A stretch of DNA of 64,000 nt. Source: Holothuria scabra (Eukaryota > Echinodermata > Holothuroidea > Aspidochirotida > Holothuriidae). The stretch is from NCBI GenBank assembly GCA_037179385.1, contig CM074187.1, forward strand, positions 17,733,450 to 17,797,449, in the 5' to 3' direction. Shown piece by piece: positions 1 through 11,300 of the stretch (within the stretch, counting starts at the first letter, position 1; each line of letters starts with the position of its first letter). Made by a program: the position numbers and the translations under genes. The notes beneath the pieces are model-generated. The model searched no databases and was not told the DNA's origin. It saw only the letters and a program-made list of their open reading frames with translations.

Positions 1-1200
1 TCAAAGGACATCCCTGCCTTACACCTCTGTTTGTCTTAAAGAATCCAGTTGAATAACCATTGTTGCATACACATGTCTCAGTATTATTGTAAAAGGTGTC
101 AATCCACCTTTTAAAACTATTGCCAAAATTGAAAAAAGAGAGTGTAGCCTGTATAAAATTCCATTCTAATTGATCAAAAGCTTTTTCAAAGTCGATTAGA
201 AAAACAAAACCTGGAATATTAGAATCATTTGTATAATTGATTAGATCTAAAATATATCTAATGTTCTCTCCAATATATCTTCCTTTTAGGAAACCAGTTT
301 GCTGTGGACCAATTAGAGACTGAATAACCGAATTAAGTCTTGTAGCAATAGCCTTTGCACCTAGTTTATAATCTGTATTTAGTAAAGTAATGGGACGGTA
401 ATTCTGAATCTCTGAGGGGGTTTTCCCTTGCTTCAAAATCAGAGTAATCATACCTCGGGTCTGCTCTGGGGAGAGGGAACCGTTCCTATAGCCAAAATTA
501 ATCGAATCCGTCACGATAGGACCAATCAGGTGCCAAAAATGTTTATAGAAATTAGTAGTTAAACCATCCGTCCCGGGGGCTTTATCGTTATGTAACATAT
601 TAAGAGCACTAGAGCATTCATGTAAGCTAAGTTCACCATCGCACAGACTAGAATCATTTTGACATAATCCTGTATGATCCAAACCGCTGAAAAAAGATCC
701 CACATGAGTATTATTAGAAGCATACAAGGAACTATAGAAGCGACGAATTTCACCCAAAATATCATCCCCGTCACTCAAAATACGGCCCTCTGAACATGAG
801 AGCTTACGGATATGGTTCATATCTTTTGCTCTTTTTTCTAAATTTAAAAAGTACTTAGTATTTTTCTCCCCTTCTTCCACCCATCTTACCCTTGACCTTA
901 TGATAGTGCCTTGCAGCTTGTAATCATAATAAGAGAGTAAACTTGTCTGAGCGGCCCTTAATTGGGATCGAATCTATGCAGATTCAATAGAATAAAGTTG
1001 ATGTTCTAAACTTGCAATCTGGAGCAAGAGTGCGTTTTCTTTGCGTCGTCTTTCTCGGGCTTTTTCTTTGGAGTAATTTATAGATGCTTTTCGAAATTCA
1101 TACTTTAAAGTCTCCCAACGAATGATGGGATTGGTTGCGACAGGGTTTGTCGCATCTGCCCGGATAATTTCATTTATAATTTGCACAAAAGTATCATCCT
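1..1200 (-). pseudogene. LINE copy A: ORF2 fragment, linker plus first half of reverse transcriptase
   Basis: Minus-strand translation gives the linker between endonuclease and RT followed by RT blocks: a KAPGTDGL-like motif, NYRPITLLNTDYKLGAKAIA, QTGFLKGRYIGENIRYIL, FLIDFEKAFDQLEWNFI and RGVRQGCPL at the window edge. These are the early RT motifs of L1/Tx1-like non-LTR retrotransposons. The frame is open from about 1,200 to the edge except for one in-frame TAG at 974-976. The copy is cut by the window on its 3' side and ends abruptly at about 1,200 in the linker, where it abuts LINE B with a short GACTGATC overlap. The catalytic YADD block lies outside the window. It is a dead copy; L1/Tx1 placement rests on motif style only. 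Confidence 0.85.
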
Positions 1201-1204
1201 GACT

Positions 1205-3882
1205 GATCAGACTGATAACTTAGCGGATTACCATCATTATTGAAAAAGTCGGAAACAAACTTAACGCCATTACTGAACATAAAATCATAGTAGACCGGTA
1301 TATTGTTTATGCGTATATAGTGATTATTCCACACAACTTGATCTCCAAAATTTTCAACAGGTAAATGAAAAGTTGCATCCAGCCAAGCTCTCACAGTATG
1401 ATAAACAAATTGATTAGGAATAACGGGAAGATCATTAGATTTACAGTTACATTGAAAAATAAGCTTTCTTCCCACAGCAGACAAACTTTCATCAAAGAAC
1501 ATTTTCCAAACTCCCTCACTATTATCACAATACCGCTTAACCCACGTACATTTTAAGCTTTTTATAAAACTTGGAATATGAACTACCTTCAGGCCCCCTT
1601 TATTGAAATTATTGATAATGCAACTCCTTTTAACTTTATCTTGGTTACCCGCCCAGATAAAATCATATAAAACTTTCTCAACATCCTTGATAAAAGAGGG
1701 AGGTGGGTCGGGAAGAGTTATAAAAAGATAAACTAATTGTGATAATCCAAAAGTTTTGACCAAAAGAGTACGGCCGGCCGGGGTTAGGTCTCTCGTAGAC
1801 CAAACTCGAAGACAACTTTTAAGTCTAGATAACTTTGGAGTCAGTGAAATTTAGCCTGAAGAGATCGTTGCCATTATGATTAAAAGTGATGCCTAACATT
1901 TTAACTGGACCAGAAGAGAATTTAAGGGTGTATAAGTGAACAAATTCAGGGGGTCTCTGGATGAAAGTACCGAGAGGGAAAAGAATTGACTTAGAATTGT
2001 TGATAGTTAAACCGGATGCTCTTTCAAACAAGTTAAGAATTTGAAGGGTCTCATCAAGAGATTCACGACTGCCATCAAGTATAAAAGTAGTGTCGTCAGC
2101 ATACTGGAGAAGTTTTGTTTCTTTACCTTCAACCATAATACCCTTTAGTCTGCTCCGGCTTGTATAGATAGCTAATACTTCAGCGCACAAAATGAAAAGG
2201 TACGGACTGAGTGGACAGCCTTGGCGTACGCCTCGTCTCACAGGAAAAAAAAACTGTAGAGTGTCCATTGTTACAAACACATGAAGTAGCATTGTTGTAA
2301 AATGTGTAAACCCATTGAATAAAACTATGGCCAAATTTAAAGTAGCGTAGGCAATTTATGATAAAATTCCATTCTAACCTGTCAAAAGCCTTCTCAAAGT
2401 CTACAAATAACAAAAATCCTGACATGTTTTTGCGATTGGTGTAATCAATGAGGTCTAAAACAAAACGAACATTTTCTCCGATGAAACGACCCTGTAAGAA
2501 ACCAGTTTGATTTGGGCTAATAATATTACTAATCACACGCTTAAGCCTTGTCGCAATCGCTTTTGCCCCAATTTTATAGTCCGTGTTCAGTAGTGAAATT
2601 GGTCTGTAATTTTTCAAGAGATTGGCATCTTTATCGGGTTTAGGGATGAGGGTAATTATCCCTCTAGACTGCTCGTAAGAAAGCCCGTTATGGGAGTAAG
2701 CATAATTTAAAGAGTCAACTACATAATTACCAATGAGATGCCAAAACTTTTTATAGAAATTTACAGAAAGCCCGTCACTTCCAGGAGACTTATCGTTTTT
2801 GGAGGAATTAAAAGATAGGCTTCATTCATTCAGATCCAATTCACCTTCATACGTAGAAAAATCATCATTGCTAAAGGGGGAAGGGGGGATATCATCCAAA
2901 ATTAACTGTGGGGAGCAGGTATTGCTAACATATAAATCCTCGTAAAAACATTTAATATTGTGTAAAATAGATTTTACATTAATATACGTATTTCCATTAT
3001 CATCACAAATTTTATGGATAGTATTACAAGTCTTATTACGTCTTTCTAGGTTAAGAAAATATTTAGTGTTCTTTTCTCCCTGTTCGACCCAGCGAGCCCG
3101 GGATCGAATGATGGTACCTTGAAGTTTGATGTCGTAGAATAAGAGAAGTTCATTACGAGCATCGTTAAGTTTAGTTCGAACTTCAGTAGAATCAGATATA
3201 TATAGTGTCTGCTCTAGATTAGCAACTTCACTTGTGAGGTCGTTTTCCCTCCGCCTCCTTGCTTTCGCTTGTCCCTTTGCAAACTTCATACTTTCCTTAC
3301 GTAAAATAAACTTTAGGCCTTCCCAACGTGATGAAGGATTCGAGTAGGTATTGGTTTCTTCAAAAGAATTAATGACGTTAGTGATAATATCCAAATAATC
3401 TGAGTCCTGGAGTAAGGAATTGTTAAATTTCCAGTAACCTGGACCTCGTTTTTCAGTAAAAAGACTAAGTGACAGATTGACAAAAGAATGGTCCGATTGG
3501 ATCCCTGGGGAATGAGAAACGTCTTTTACAGAATGTAACATGTGTCGCGAAATTAGAAAAAAATCTAACCGACAATGCAGACCTGATAAAATGTTAGAGG
3601 ACCAGGTAAAGCCTTTGCTTCGAGGGTTCCTTTCTCTCCAGATGTCGATGAGAGACAAACCAGTCATGTAAGACAAACACTCGTTCCTTGCTTTGAAGTT
3701 TGTTCTTTGCTGTCCACCCTTTTTATCTAGGGCTAAATTAAAGACGAAATTAAAATCCCCCCCTATGATCAAGTTCTCCGTAGAAAACGTTGTAATAATG
3801 TTGAAGAGTTGGACAAGAAAGCTTGGGTTGTCTATATTAGGTCCGTATAAAGCGACGACTGTTAAATTTTTATTAGTGAGAG
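1205..3882 (-). pseudogene. LINE copy B: ORF2 fragment (endonuclease C-terminal half, RT, part of C-terminal region)
   Basis: Reading leftward from 3,882, the minus strand encodes the later part of an APE-type endonuclease (YGPN, GGDFNFVFNLALDKKGG, CRLDFFLIS, QSDHSFV), then the linker, then RT (NYRPISLLNTDYKIGAKAIA, FVDFEKAFDRLEWNFI, RGVRQGCPLSPYLF, LQYADDTTFILD) and part of the post-RT region up to NNDGNPLSYQS. The 5' end is missing (endonuclease N-terminus with the QETH block) and the 3' end is cut at about 1,209. Damage seen: an in-frame TGA near 2,822, a +1 slip in a T tract before RGVRQGCPL near 2,245, and a 1-nt insertion before VKTFGLSQ near 1,840. The piece 1,209-2,593 is repeated in inverted orientation in LINE C. 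Confidence 0.88.
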
Positions 3883-5297
3883 AATTTATTAATTTATTAA
3901 TTTATTAATTTATAGCTACTGAACACGGACTATAAAATTGGGGCAAAAGCGATTGCGACAAGGCTTAAGCGTGTCATTAGTAATATTATTAGCCCAAATC
4001 AAACTGGTTTCCTACAGGGTCGTTTCATCGGAGAAAATGTTCGTTTTGTTTTAGACCTCATTGATTACACCAATCGCAAAAACATGTCAGGATTTTTGTT
4101 ATTTGTAGACTTTGAGAAGGCTTTTGACAGGTTAGAATGGAATTTTATCATAAGTTGCCTAAGCTACTTTAAATTTGGCCATAGTTTCATTCAATGGGTT
4201 TACACCTTTTACAACAATGCTACTTCATGTGTTTGTAACAATGGACACTCTACAGGTTTTTTCCTGTGAGACGAGGCGTACGCCAAGGTTGTCCACTCAG
4301 TCCGTACCTTTTCATTTTGTGCACTGAAGTATTAGCTATCTATACAAGCCGGAGCAGACTAAAGGGTATTATGGTTGAAGGCAAAGAAACAAAACTTCTC
4401 CAGTATGCTGACGACACTACTTTTATACTTGATGGCAGTCGTGAATCTCTTGATGAGACCCTTCAAATTCTTAACTTGTTTGAAAGAGCATCCGGTTTAA
4501 CTATCAACACTTCTAAGTCAATTCTTTTCCCTCTCGGTACTTTCATCCAGAGACCCCCTGAATTTGTTCACTTATACACCCTTAAATTCTCTTCTGGTCC
4601 AGTTAAAATGTTAGGCATCACTTTTAATCATAATGGCAACGATCTCTTCAGGCTAAATTTCACTGACTCCAAAGTTATCTAGACTTAAAAGTTGTCTTCG
4701 AGTTTGGTCTACGAGAGACCTAACCCCGACGGCCGTACTCTTTTGGTCAAAACTTTTGGATTATCACAATTAGTTTATCTTTTTATAACTCTTCCCGACC
4801 CACCTCCCTCTTTTACCAAGGATGTTGAGAAAGTTTTATATGATTTTATCTGGGCGGGTAACCAAGATAAAGTTAAAAGGAGTTGCATTATCAATAATTT
4901 CAATAAAGGGGGCCTGAAGGTAGTTCATATTCCAAGTTTTATAAAAAGCTTAAAATGTACGTGGGTTAAGCGGTATTGTGATAACAGTGAGGGAGTTTGG
5001 AAAGTGTTCTTTGATGAAAGTTTGTCTGCTGTGGGAAGAAAGCTTATTTTTCAATGTAACTGTAAATCTAATGATCTTCCCGTTATTCCTAATCAATTTG
5101 TTTATCATACTGTGAGAGCTTGGCTGGATGCAACTTTTCATTTACCTGTTGAAAATTTTGGAGATCAAGTTGTGTGGAATAATCACTATATACGCATAAA
5201 CAATATACCGGTCTACTATGATTTTATGTTCAGTAATGGCGTTAAGTTTGTTTCCGACTTTTTCAATAATGATGGTAACCCGCTAAGTTATCAGTCT
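1209..5297. repeat. Large inverted repeat, arms 1,209-2,593 and 3,916-5,297
   Basis: The RT-to-post-RT part of LINE B (minus strand) and of LINE C (plus strand) are near-identical over about 1.38 kb, with only scattered substitutions and a few indels. The arms point away from each other across a spacer of about 1.3 kb holding the endonuclease and linker of B plus a short TTAATTTA array. Both arms carry the same 1-nt insertion before the conserved KLSRLK block (nonsense product ending TDSKVI), showing descent from one already damaged copy. They differ in T-tract length before RGVRQGCPL and in a small indel at the TPAGRT codons. Confidence 0.9.
3883..3914. repeat. (TTAATTTA)n junction array between LINEs B and C
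   Basis: About 32 bp of the 8-bp unit TTAATTTA sits exactly between the truncated 5' end of B and the truncated 5' end of C. The same unit in the same strand sense occurs at four further LINE junctions to the right. Confidence 0.9.
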
Positions 5298-6074
5298 TTT
5301 AGGCAGAAGTTTCATTTAAATGATTTCCCGTTTACAACATATTGGGGCCTTATCCGCAGTATTCCTGTGCATTGGAAAGAGTCTGGTTGTTTTCCAAGTA
5401 ACATAAATAATTCTTGTATAGGATTCTTAGATAAAATTCTACGGTCAAATCGTACTTCACAATTGGTGTACAGGACCAAGTATCTGGCTAAAGTCGCTGC
5501 GGAACCTACAGCGCTTATAAAATGGAAAACAGAGTTTCCCCACATAACCACTGAAGAGTGGGATGAAATATTTGTCATGCCATGGCAATCAGTCTCAGAA
5601 ACCAAACTCTCCTACTTTCAATTCCGTTTCCTCCACAAAATTCTCCCTACGAATAAACTCTTAACTGTAATGGGTATTTCTGAATCTGATTTATGTTATT
5701 TTTGCAACTCCAAGACTGAAACACTAAGTCATCTTTTTGTTGAATGTAATCATGTAGCTTCATTTTTAAGCGATGTTGAAACTTTTTTGTTTGGTTCTGA
5801 AATTCATTTTTCAAAAGAGGATATCTTTTTTGGTTATAAAAAGCAAAAGCTTCATCCTTATAGTTTCCTCATTCTCCACCTAAAATGTTTTATTTTTAGC
5901 ATGAAATGTCAAAATAAGAATTTAAATTATGTTGACTTTCTGCATAAATTTCAATTTGCCCTTCGAGTAGAGAAGCATATTTATGTAAACAGTAAAAAAC
6001 GAGGTAAAAGTGTTATAAACTTCATGGATCTTAAAGATGCTTTTGCACACTGTAATTTCTTCTCGGACATTTAA
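3916..6074 (+). pseudogene. LINE copy C: ORF2 from mid RT to the stop codon
   Basis: Plus-strand translation begins inside RT (NTDYKIGAKAIATRLKR), runs through FVDFEKAFDRLEWNFI, RGVRQGCPLSPYLF and LQYADDTTFILD, then the post-RT region and the C-terminal Cys/His motif CYFCN...HLFVEC (C-X2-C-X8-H-X4-C), ending at TAA 6,072-6,074. Three frames are needed: breaks occur in a T tract near 4,260 and around 4,675-4,735 (a 1-nt insertion and a nearby deletion). From 4,692 the last 460 codons are open. The element is 5'-truncated at 3,916 directly after a TTAATTTA array, as expected for an incomplete target-primed insertion. It has no endonuclease and is not functional. Confidence 0.88.
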
Positions 6075-6452
6075 AAGGGAATTGTTGGGAGATACTGTAC
6101 GTAGGACTCTTTCTGGTGGTCCCTAAAATCGACTTGCTTCTTTCCAGGTATTCATGTTTACTGATGCGTTTAGACTTACGCGTATTACTACTCGCTTACT
6201 CCCGCTCACTGTTATTCTCTTCTTGAATTGTTATGTATTGTGATATGCAGCCCACTGTTAAAACACCTTTATTCTATTGTGGGTATTTATTGACTTTTTG
6301 TAAAAATTTCTTGCATTGTTTGAGCTATTTTACGCAATACCTACCATGTAAATATTAGTCATGCAGCCAATCTTTAAGCACAATGGTAAATATTATAAAA
6401 TAAGGAAATTCAAAATTCAATACAGACATGGAGGATAAAAAAAAAAAAAAAA
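6075..6452 (+). other. LINE C 3' UTR and poly(A) tail
   Basis: Non-coding sequence between the ORF2 stop and a run of A (6,437-6,452). The tail follows GGAGGATA, similar to GGATGGA-type ends of other copies in the window. Confidence 0.75.
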
Positions 6453-6543
6453 TATTAATTTATTAATTTTCTAATTTATTAATTTATTAATTTATTTATT
6501 GATTTTTTTTTTATTTTTTATTTTTTTATTTTTTTTTTTATTT
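6453..6543. repeat. (TTAATTTA)n and T-rich array between LINEs C and D
   Basis: Degenerate TTAATTTA units followed by T-rich sequence separate the poly(A) of C from the 5' end of D. Plus-strand sense is the same as in the B/C, D/E, E/F and F/G arrays. Confidence 0.85.
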
Positions 6544-6685
6544 GGACGAGGCTATGACGTCGCAGCTGTAAGACAATTGTCAAAAAGGGCTCTAGATATT
6601 TCTTGTTTAGACGATACACTAGGTGTGACTTTCTCTTGTTGAAGACTCTCGTAAGTTTTTCTTGTTATCTCTGGATTTATTTTCA

Positions 6686-7459
6686 ATGGCTGGGGGCAGA
6701 GGACGTCCAATGGGAAGCCTAGGAAAGAAGAAACGCGAAACTGCAGCCAGTCAGCAAGGCGCTCCCCTTAGCCTAAGCCCTCACCTAACACAATCACGTA
6801 TAGCAAGGGCTCGAGATGACGACGAGTATTCAGATTCGGAAAGTGAATCTTACAACACAGTCACTGAGGTAAACGCATCAATTGAAAGATTACGTAACAC
6901 ATTTTTGTCTGAACTTCAGAGTTTGCAGAGAGACTTCAATAAAGCTATTGTTGACCTTAGAGAGGAGAATACTAAGCTGAAGAGTGACTGTGAAAAACTT
7001 GAGAAGAGAGTCTCTAAACTAGAACAAGAAAAGACAACAATGTCTGAAACCATGAACAAACATGAACGTTTCTTGCGGAGAAACAACTTACGCATAGTTG
7101 GCGTCAAAACTGAACCTCAGGAAAATTGTATTGAAGTGGCCAAGAAGATTTTAGAGGAGGCAGGAGTTGCCGATTGTAAAATTGAGAGAGCCCACCGTGA
7201 CGGAAAGCCTGCTAGAGGGAGAGACAGACACATTCTTGTTAAGGTTTCGTTTTACCAGGACAAACTCTCCATACTTCGAAATGCTAGACAAGCCCTTGCC
7301 TCACGGGAGTACTATATTGTTGACGACTTAACCTTGCCGGATCTCCGTGAGAAAAGGAAATGGGGTCCACGAGTTCAGGAACTCTTTCAAAGTGGTACTA
7401 AGTTGAGATTTTCTGTCGGTTGTTGGAGATCAGGAGACGGAAGGCCATACAGTTTTTGA
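6686..7459 (+). CDS. LINE D ORF1 protein (coiled coil plus RNA-binding domain)
   Basis: Intact 257-codon ORF; I start it at ATG 6,686 (MAGGRGRPMGSLGKKKRE) because the frame upstream lacks an ATG. The N-terminus is basic and Ser-rich, residues about 60-75 are acidic (DDDEYSDSESES), about 80-145 form a heptad-like coiled coil rich in E, K and L, and the next block RRNNLRIVGV starts the RRM-like domain typical of L1/Tx1 ORF1 proteins (the Transposase_22-like family). The C-terminal block has YYIVDDLTLPDLREKRKW and LRFSVGCWRSGDGRPYSF. Such proteins trimerise and coat LINE RNA; here that role is inferred from family likeness. A degenerate second copy of the last 45 or so codons follows at 7,818-7,950. 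Confidence 0.85.
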   Translation: MAGGRGRPMGSLGKKKRETAASQQGAPLSLSPHLTQSRIARARDDDEYSDSESESYNTVTEVNASIERLRNTFLSELQSLQRDFNKAIVDLREENTKLKSDCEKLEKRVSKLEQEKTTMSETMNKHERFLRRNNLRIVGVKTEPQENCIEVAKKILEEAGVADCKIERAHRDGKPARGRDRHILVKVSFYQDKLSILRNARQALASREYYIVDDLTLPDLREKRKWGPRVQELFQSGTKLRFSVGCWRSGDGRPYSF

Positions 7460-8359
7460 ATTGGCACTTATTCCTAGTACATGAGGAACTTTCTTCCCCC
7501 TGAGGATTCCTTGATGGCCCCGGGTTTCATGATCGGGTAAGCTGGTGTTAATCGTATGATGGATGTTTCTTGTAATTTGAACAGTTTCATGTACATTTCT
7601 GAACCCTTCACCTTCCTGCTTTTTCTGAGGATTCCTTGATGGCCCCGGGTTTCATGATCGGGTAACCTGGTGTTAATCGTATGATGGATGTTTCTTGTAA
7701 TTTGAACAGTTTCATGTACATTTCTGAACCCTTCACCTTCCTGCTTTTTCTGAGGAGTTATTCACCAATTGGAGTTTGCCCACAGTATTTGACTTTGACA
7801 TATCTTCTTCTTTGAGACTTAACCTTGTCGGATCTCCGTGTGAAAAGGGTTTGGGGACTACATATTCAGGAACTCTTTCAAGGTGATACTAGGTTGAGAT
7901 TTTCTGCCAGCCTGTTGGAGATCAGGAGACGGAAGGCCATTTAGTTTTTGGATCGGAATTTATTCCTGTCACCTGAGAGACTTCCCACCACCCGAGGGTT
8001 CCTTGATGGCCCACTGGTTTCATGATCGGGTAACCTGGTGTTCATCGTGCCAGGATGCTTTGTAATTTGCCCAGTAACATGTACTATTTCTGAACCCTTC
8101 GCCGTCCTGTTATTTCTGAGGAGGTATTCATCAGCTGAAGTTTGCCTACAGTAGTTGGCTTTGACATGTTATCTTCTCCTTTGACTTTTGTGTTTATCTG
8201 TTTTTCTTGTGTATGTGTGTCTTTTGTGGTTTACCAATCCAACTCTTTTTTTAGACCAACCGTAAGTAAGATAATTTTGTTTTTCTATGAAAAATGGAAG
8301 TGCAGTGTAGGTCTTTCATTGACTTGTGTTTTTATTATTATTATTATTTATTTGGTTGA
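7460..8359 (+). repeat. LINE D inter-ORF spacer with two layers of tandem duplication
   Basis: A segment of about 127 bp beginning TGAGGATTCCTTGATGGCCC is repeated back to back (about 7,499-7,625 and 7,626-7,752), with a diverged third copy near 7,985-8,115. A larger duplication also repeats the last part of ORF1 plus spacer: 7,322-7,459 corresponds to 7,815-7,950, where the copied codons are frameshifted. An ATT triplet run lies just before the ORF2 start (8,333-8,349). No gene lies in this stretch. Confidence 0.85.
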
Positions 8360-11300
8360 ATGATGGCCACTGATAACCTTAAAATTTGTTCCTACAATGT
8401 AAGAGGTCTAAGGCAGAATAAGAAAAGGAGACAGCAGTTTGCTTATTTACACCGTAATCACTCTCATATAGTATTTGTTCAGGAAACCCATAGTACTTTA
8501 GAAGACGAACGTATATGGCAAAACGAATGGGGTGGTAAAATTTTTCACATGGTACTGCTTTAAGTAAAGGTGTGGCAATTTTGTTTAATCCAATCCTCTC
8601 CTGTGCAATTCTTAAGTCTTACCGTGATAACCACGGGAGGTGTAACATTATTGATATCTCACTCGAGGGTTTCATTTTGACCCTTGCCTGTATTTACGGG
8701 CCTAATTTAGACAATGCTATGTTTTACAGTGAAGTTTCAAACGCTCTGAAAAGTTTTGACTGCAGTAAAATTATCTGGGGTGGGGATTTTAATTTTGTGT
8801 TTAATCTAGCCCTAGACAAAATTGGTGGGAGAGCAAGAACTAATTTTAACGCTCGTGATATGTGTTTAAGTATTATGGATTTTCATAACCTTGTAGACAT
8901 TTGGCGTGAGCTAAATCCATTGCTAAAGGATTATACTTGGCATTCGAATATCAGTGATATTCATTGCCGACTTAATTTTTTTCTTATATCTAGGAACGTA
9001 ACCCCCAATGTTCTAAATGTTGAATTTCTGCCACCTCTACAATCTGACCACTCTCTAGTGGTCCTCTCTATCCGCTTTGTTAAGGACAAGCGAGGTCCAG
9101 GTTATTGGAAGTTTAATAATTCATTGTTGGATGATCCGAAATTTAACGATTTAATTAATGATTGTATCAATGGTGAGCTTGAAAATGTTAGATTGTTAAG
9201 TCCCTCTGAAAAATGGAAACATCTTAAGTTTGTTATTCGTTCCAAGATTATTGCTTTCTCCAAGGAGAACGCGAAAGATGCACGTTTTTATGAGAAAACT
9301 ATTCTAAGTACTATCTCAGCACTTGAGAGGCAGATGTATGAAAATAACTCTGAGGATCTTCAACATAAGTTAAGGGACGCTCGTAATAAATTACTTAAGT
9401 TGTACGATGACAAATTTAAAGGTTTTATTATCAGATCGAAAGCCCGTTGGGTAGAAAATGGTGAGAAGAGCTCTAAGTATTTTTTCAACTTGGAACGTAG
9501 GAACAAAGCAAACAACAGTATTTCTTGTCTGAAAGGCAACGGTGATTCCGACATCCCAAATCAAAAGGATATTCTCCATGAAATTTTAATTTTTTTCCGT
9601 AATCTCTATAGCTACAAACCTAGCACAGGTTCTTCTTTTTTTAGTACTATTCCAGCCTTTAATCCTTTAGGAAGTGAATACGATCCCAGTGTTTGTGATG
9701 GCCTTTTAACCGTTGACGAATGTTGGAATGCGTGAAAGTCCATGCCGAGTGGAAAATCCCCGGGCAGTGATGGTCTTTCGATAGACTTCTACAAACACTT
9801 TTGGCCTTTAATTGGAAAATGTGTAGTTGATTCTCTTAATTATGCCTACAATCGATTCTCTCTTTCTTCTGAGCAAAGTAGAAGTATCATTACACGAATT
9901 CCTAGACCCGACAAAGATCATAAATTTCTTACTAATTACAGGCCTATCAGTCTCCTCAATACTGATTATAAGATTGCTGCAAAGGTCCTGGCTTCTAGAT
10001 TAAAACCTGTGCTTACAAATATTATTGGAGACAACCAGACTGGATTTAGAAAAGGTCGTTTTATAGGTGAGAATATCCGTTTCATACTTGATTTAATTGA
10101 TTTTACATCTCATCATAGGGTTCCGGGCTTTCTCTTCTTCATTGACTATGAAAAGGCTTTTGATAGCCTGAACTGGGATTTTATTCATAACAGTCTAATT
10201 TATTGTAATTTTAATGAGAGCTTTCGCCGGTGGGTCGGCGTTCTTTATGGGGGAAGCACTGCCTGTGTTCTCAATAACGGTTTTGCCACTGGTTTTTTTT
10301 CCTATCGAGAGGGGAGTGAAACAGGGATGTCCTCTAAGTCCTTATTTGTTTATAATTTGCGCAGATATTCTTGCTAGATATGTTTTATATGAGAGGCAAA
10401 TAAGAGGTATTAATATTTTGGGTAATGAATATAAGCTACTTCAGTATGCTGATGATACAGTGTTTTTCTTAAATGGAGACGAGGATAGTATGTGTGCTTT
10501 AATTAATTGTCTTAAGAAATTTAAAGGTTCATCTGGTCTTAAAATTAATTATGATAAGAGTAAACTTTTCCCCCTAGGCCCCTTTGTCATAAATTATCCT
10601 CGTTATATCGACAAACTTGATTTGATTATTTCGAGGGAACCAGTAACCTACTTGGGTATTACCTTCTCACATCATGGCGACGACCTTTTTCGATTGAATT
10701 ATGAGAAGAAATTGTCACGACTTAAACATCAATTGAAAGTCTGGAATAGCAGGGATCTTACACCCATTGGCAGGAACACAATTGTGAAATCTTTTGCAAT
10801 TAGTCAGTTGGTTTTTCTTTTCCAAGTGTTGCCAACCCCTCCTACTCTATTTCTAAACCTGGTTCAGAGTGCTATTTTTGAGTTTGTTTGGAGCGGCAAT
10901 CCTGATAAAGTTAGACGCTTAACAATGATAAATCCAGTTCAAAGAGGGGGGTTAAAAATTGTTCACATTCCATCTTTTGCCGATGCACTCAAAACATCTT
11001 GGGTTAGGAGATATTGTGATCCCAATCAAACAGGGTACTGGAAGATCTTCTTTGATAACTCACTCGCGTCTTTTGGTAATGAGTTTTTATTTAAATGTAA
11101 TTTTCAGGAGAATGATGTATCATCTATCTGTAATACTTTTATAAGACAAATTTGTATTGCTTGGAGTCATGTCACTTTTAAGCCACCTACTCGTAAGTTT
11201 GGGGATCAGTTGATCTGGAATAATAGTTTCATTAAAGTCGATAATGTTATATTATACCGTAAAATGCTTCACCAAGCAGGTTTATCATATGTTAGACAAT

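Noticed and set aside
4240..4275. T tract before RGVRQGCPL as a programmed frameshift site
   Set aside because: Tract lengths differ between copies in opposite directions, and E, I and J read through without it; random slippage explains it better.
7499..7752. Tandem repeats resembling a CRISPR array
   Set aside because: Units are contiguous without spacers, inside a eukaryotic LINE.
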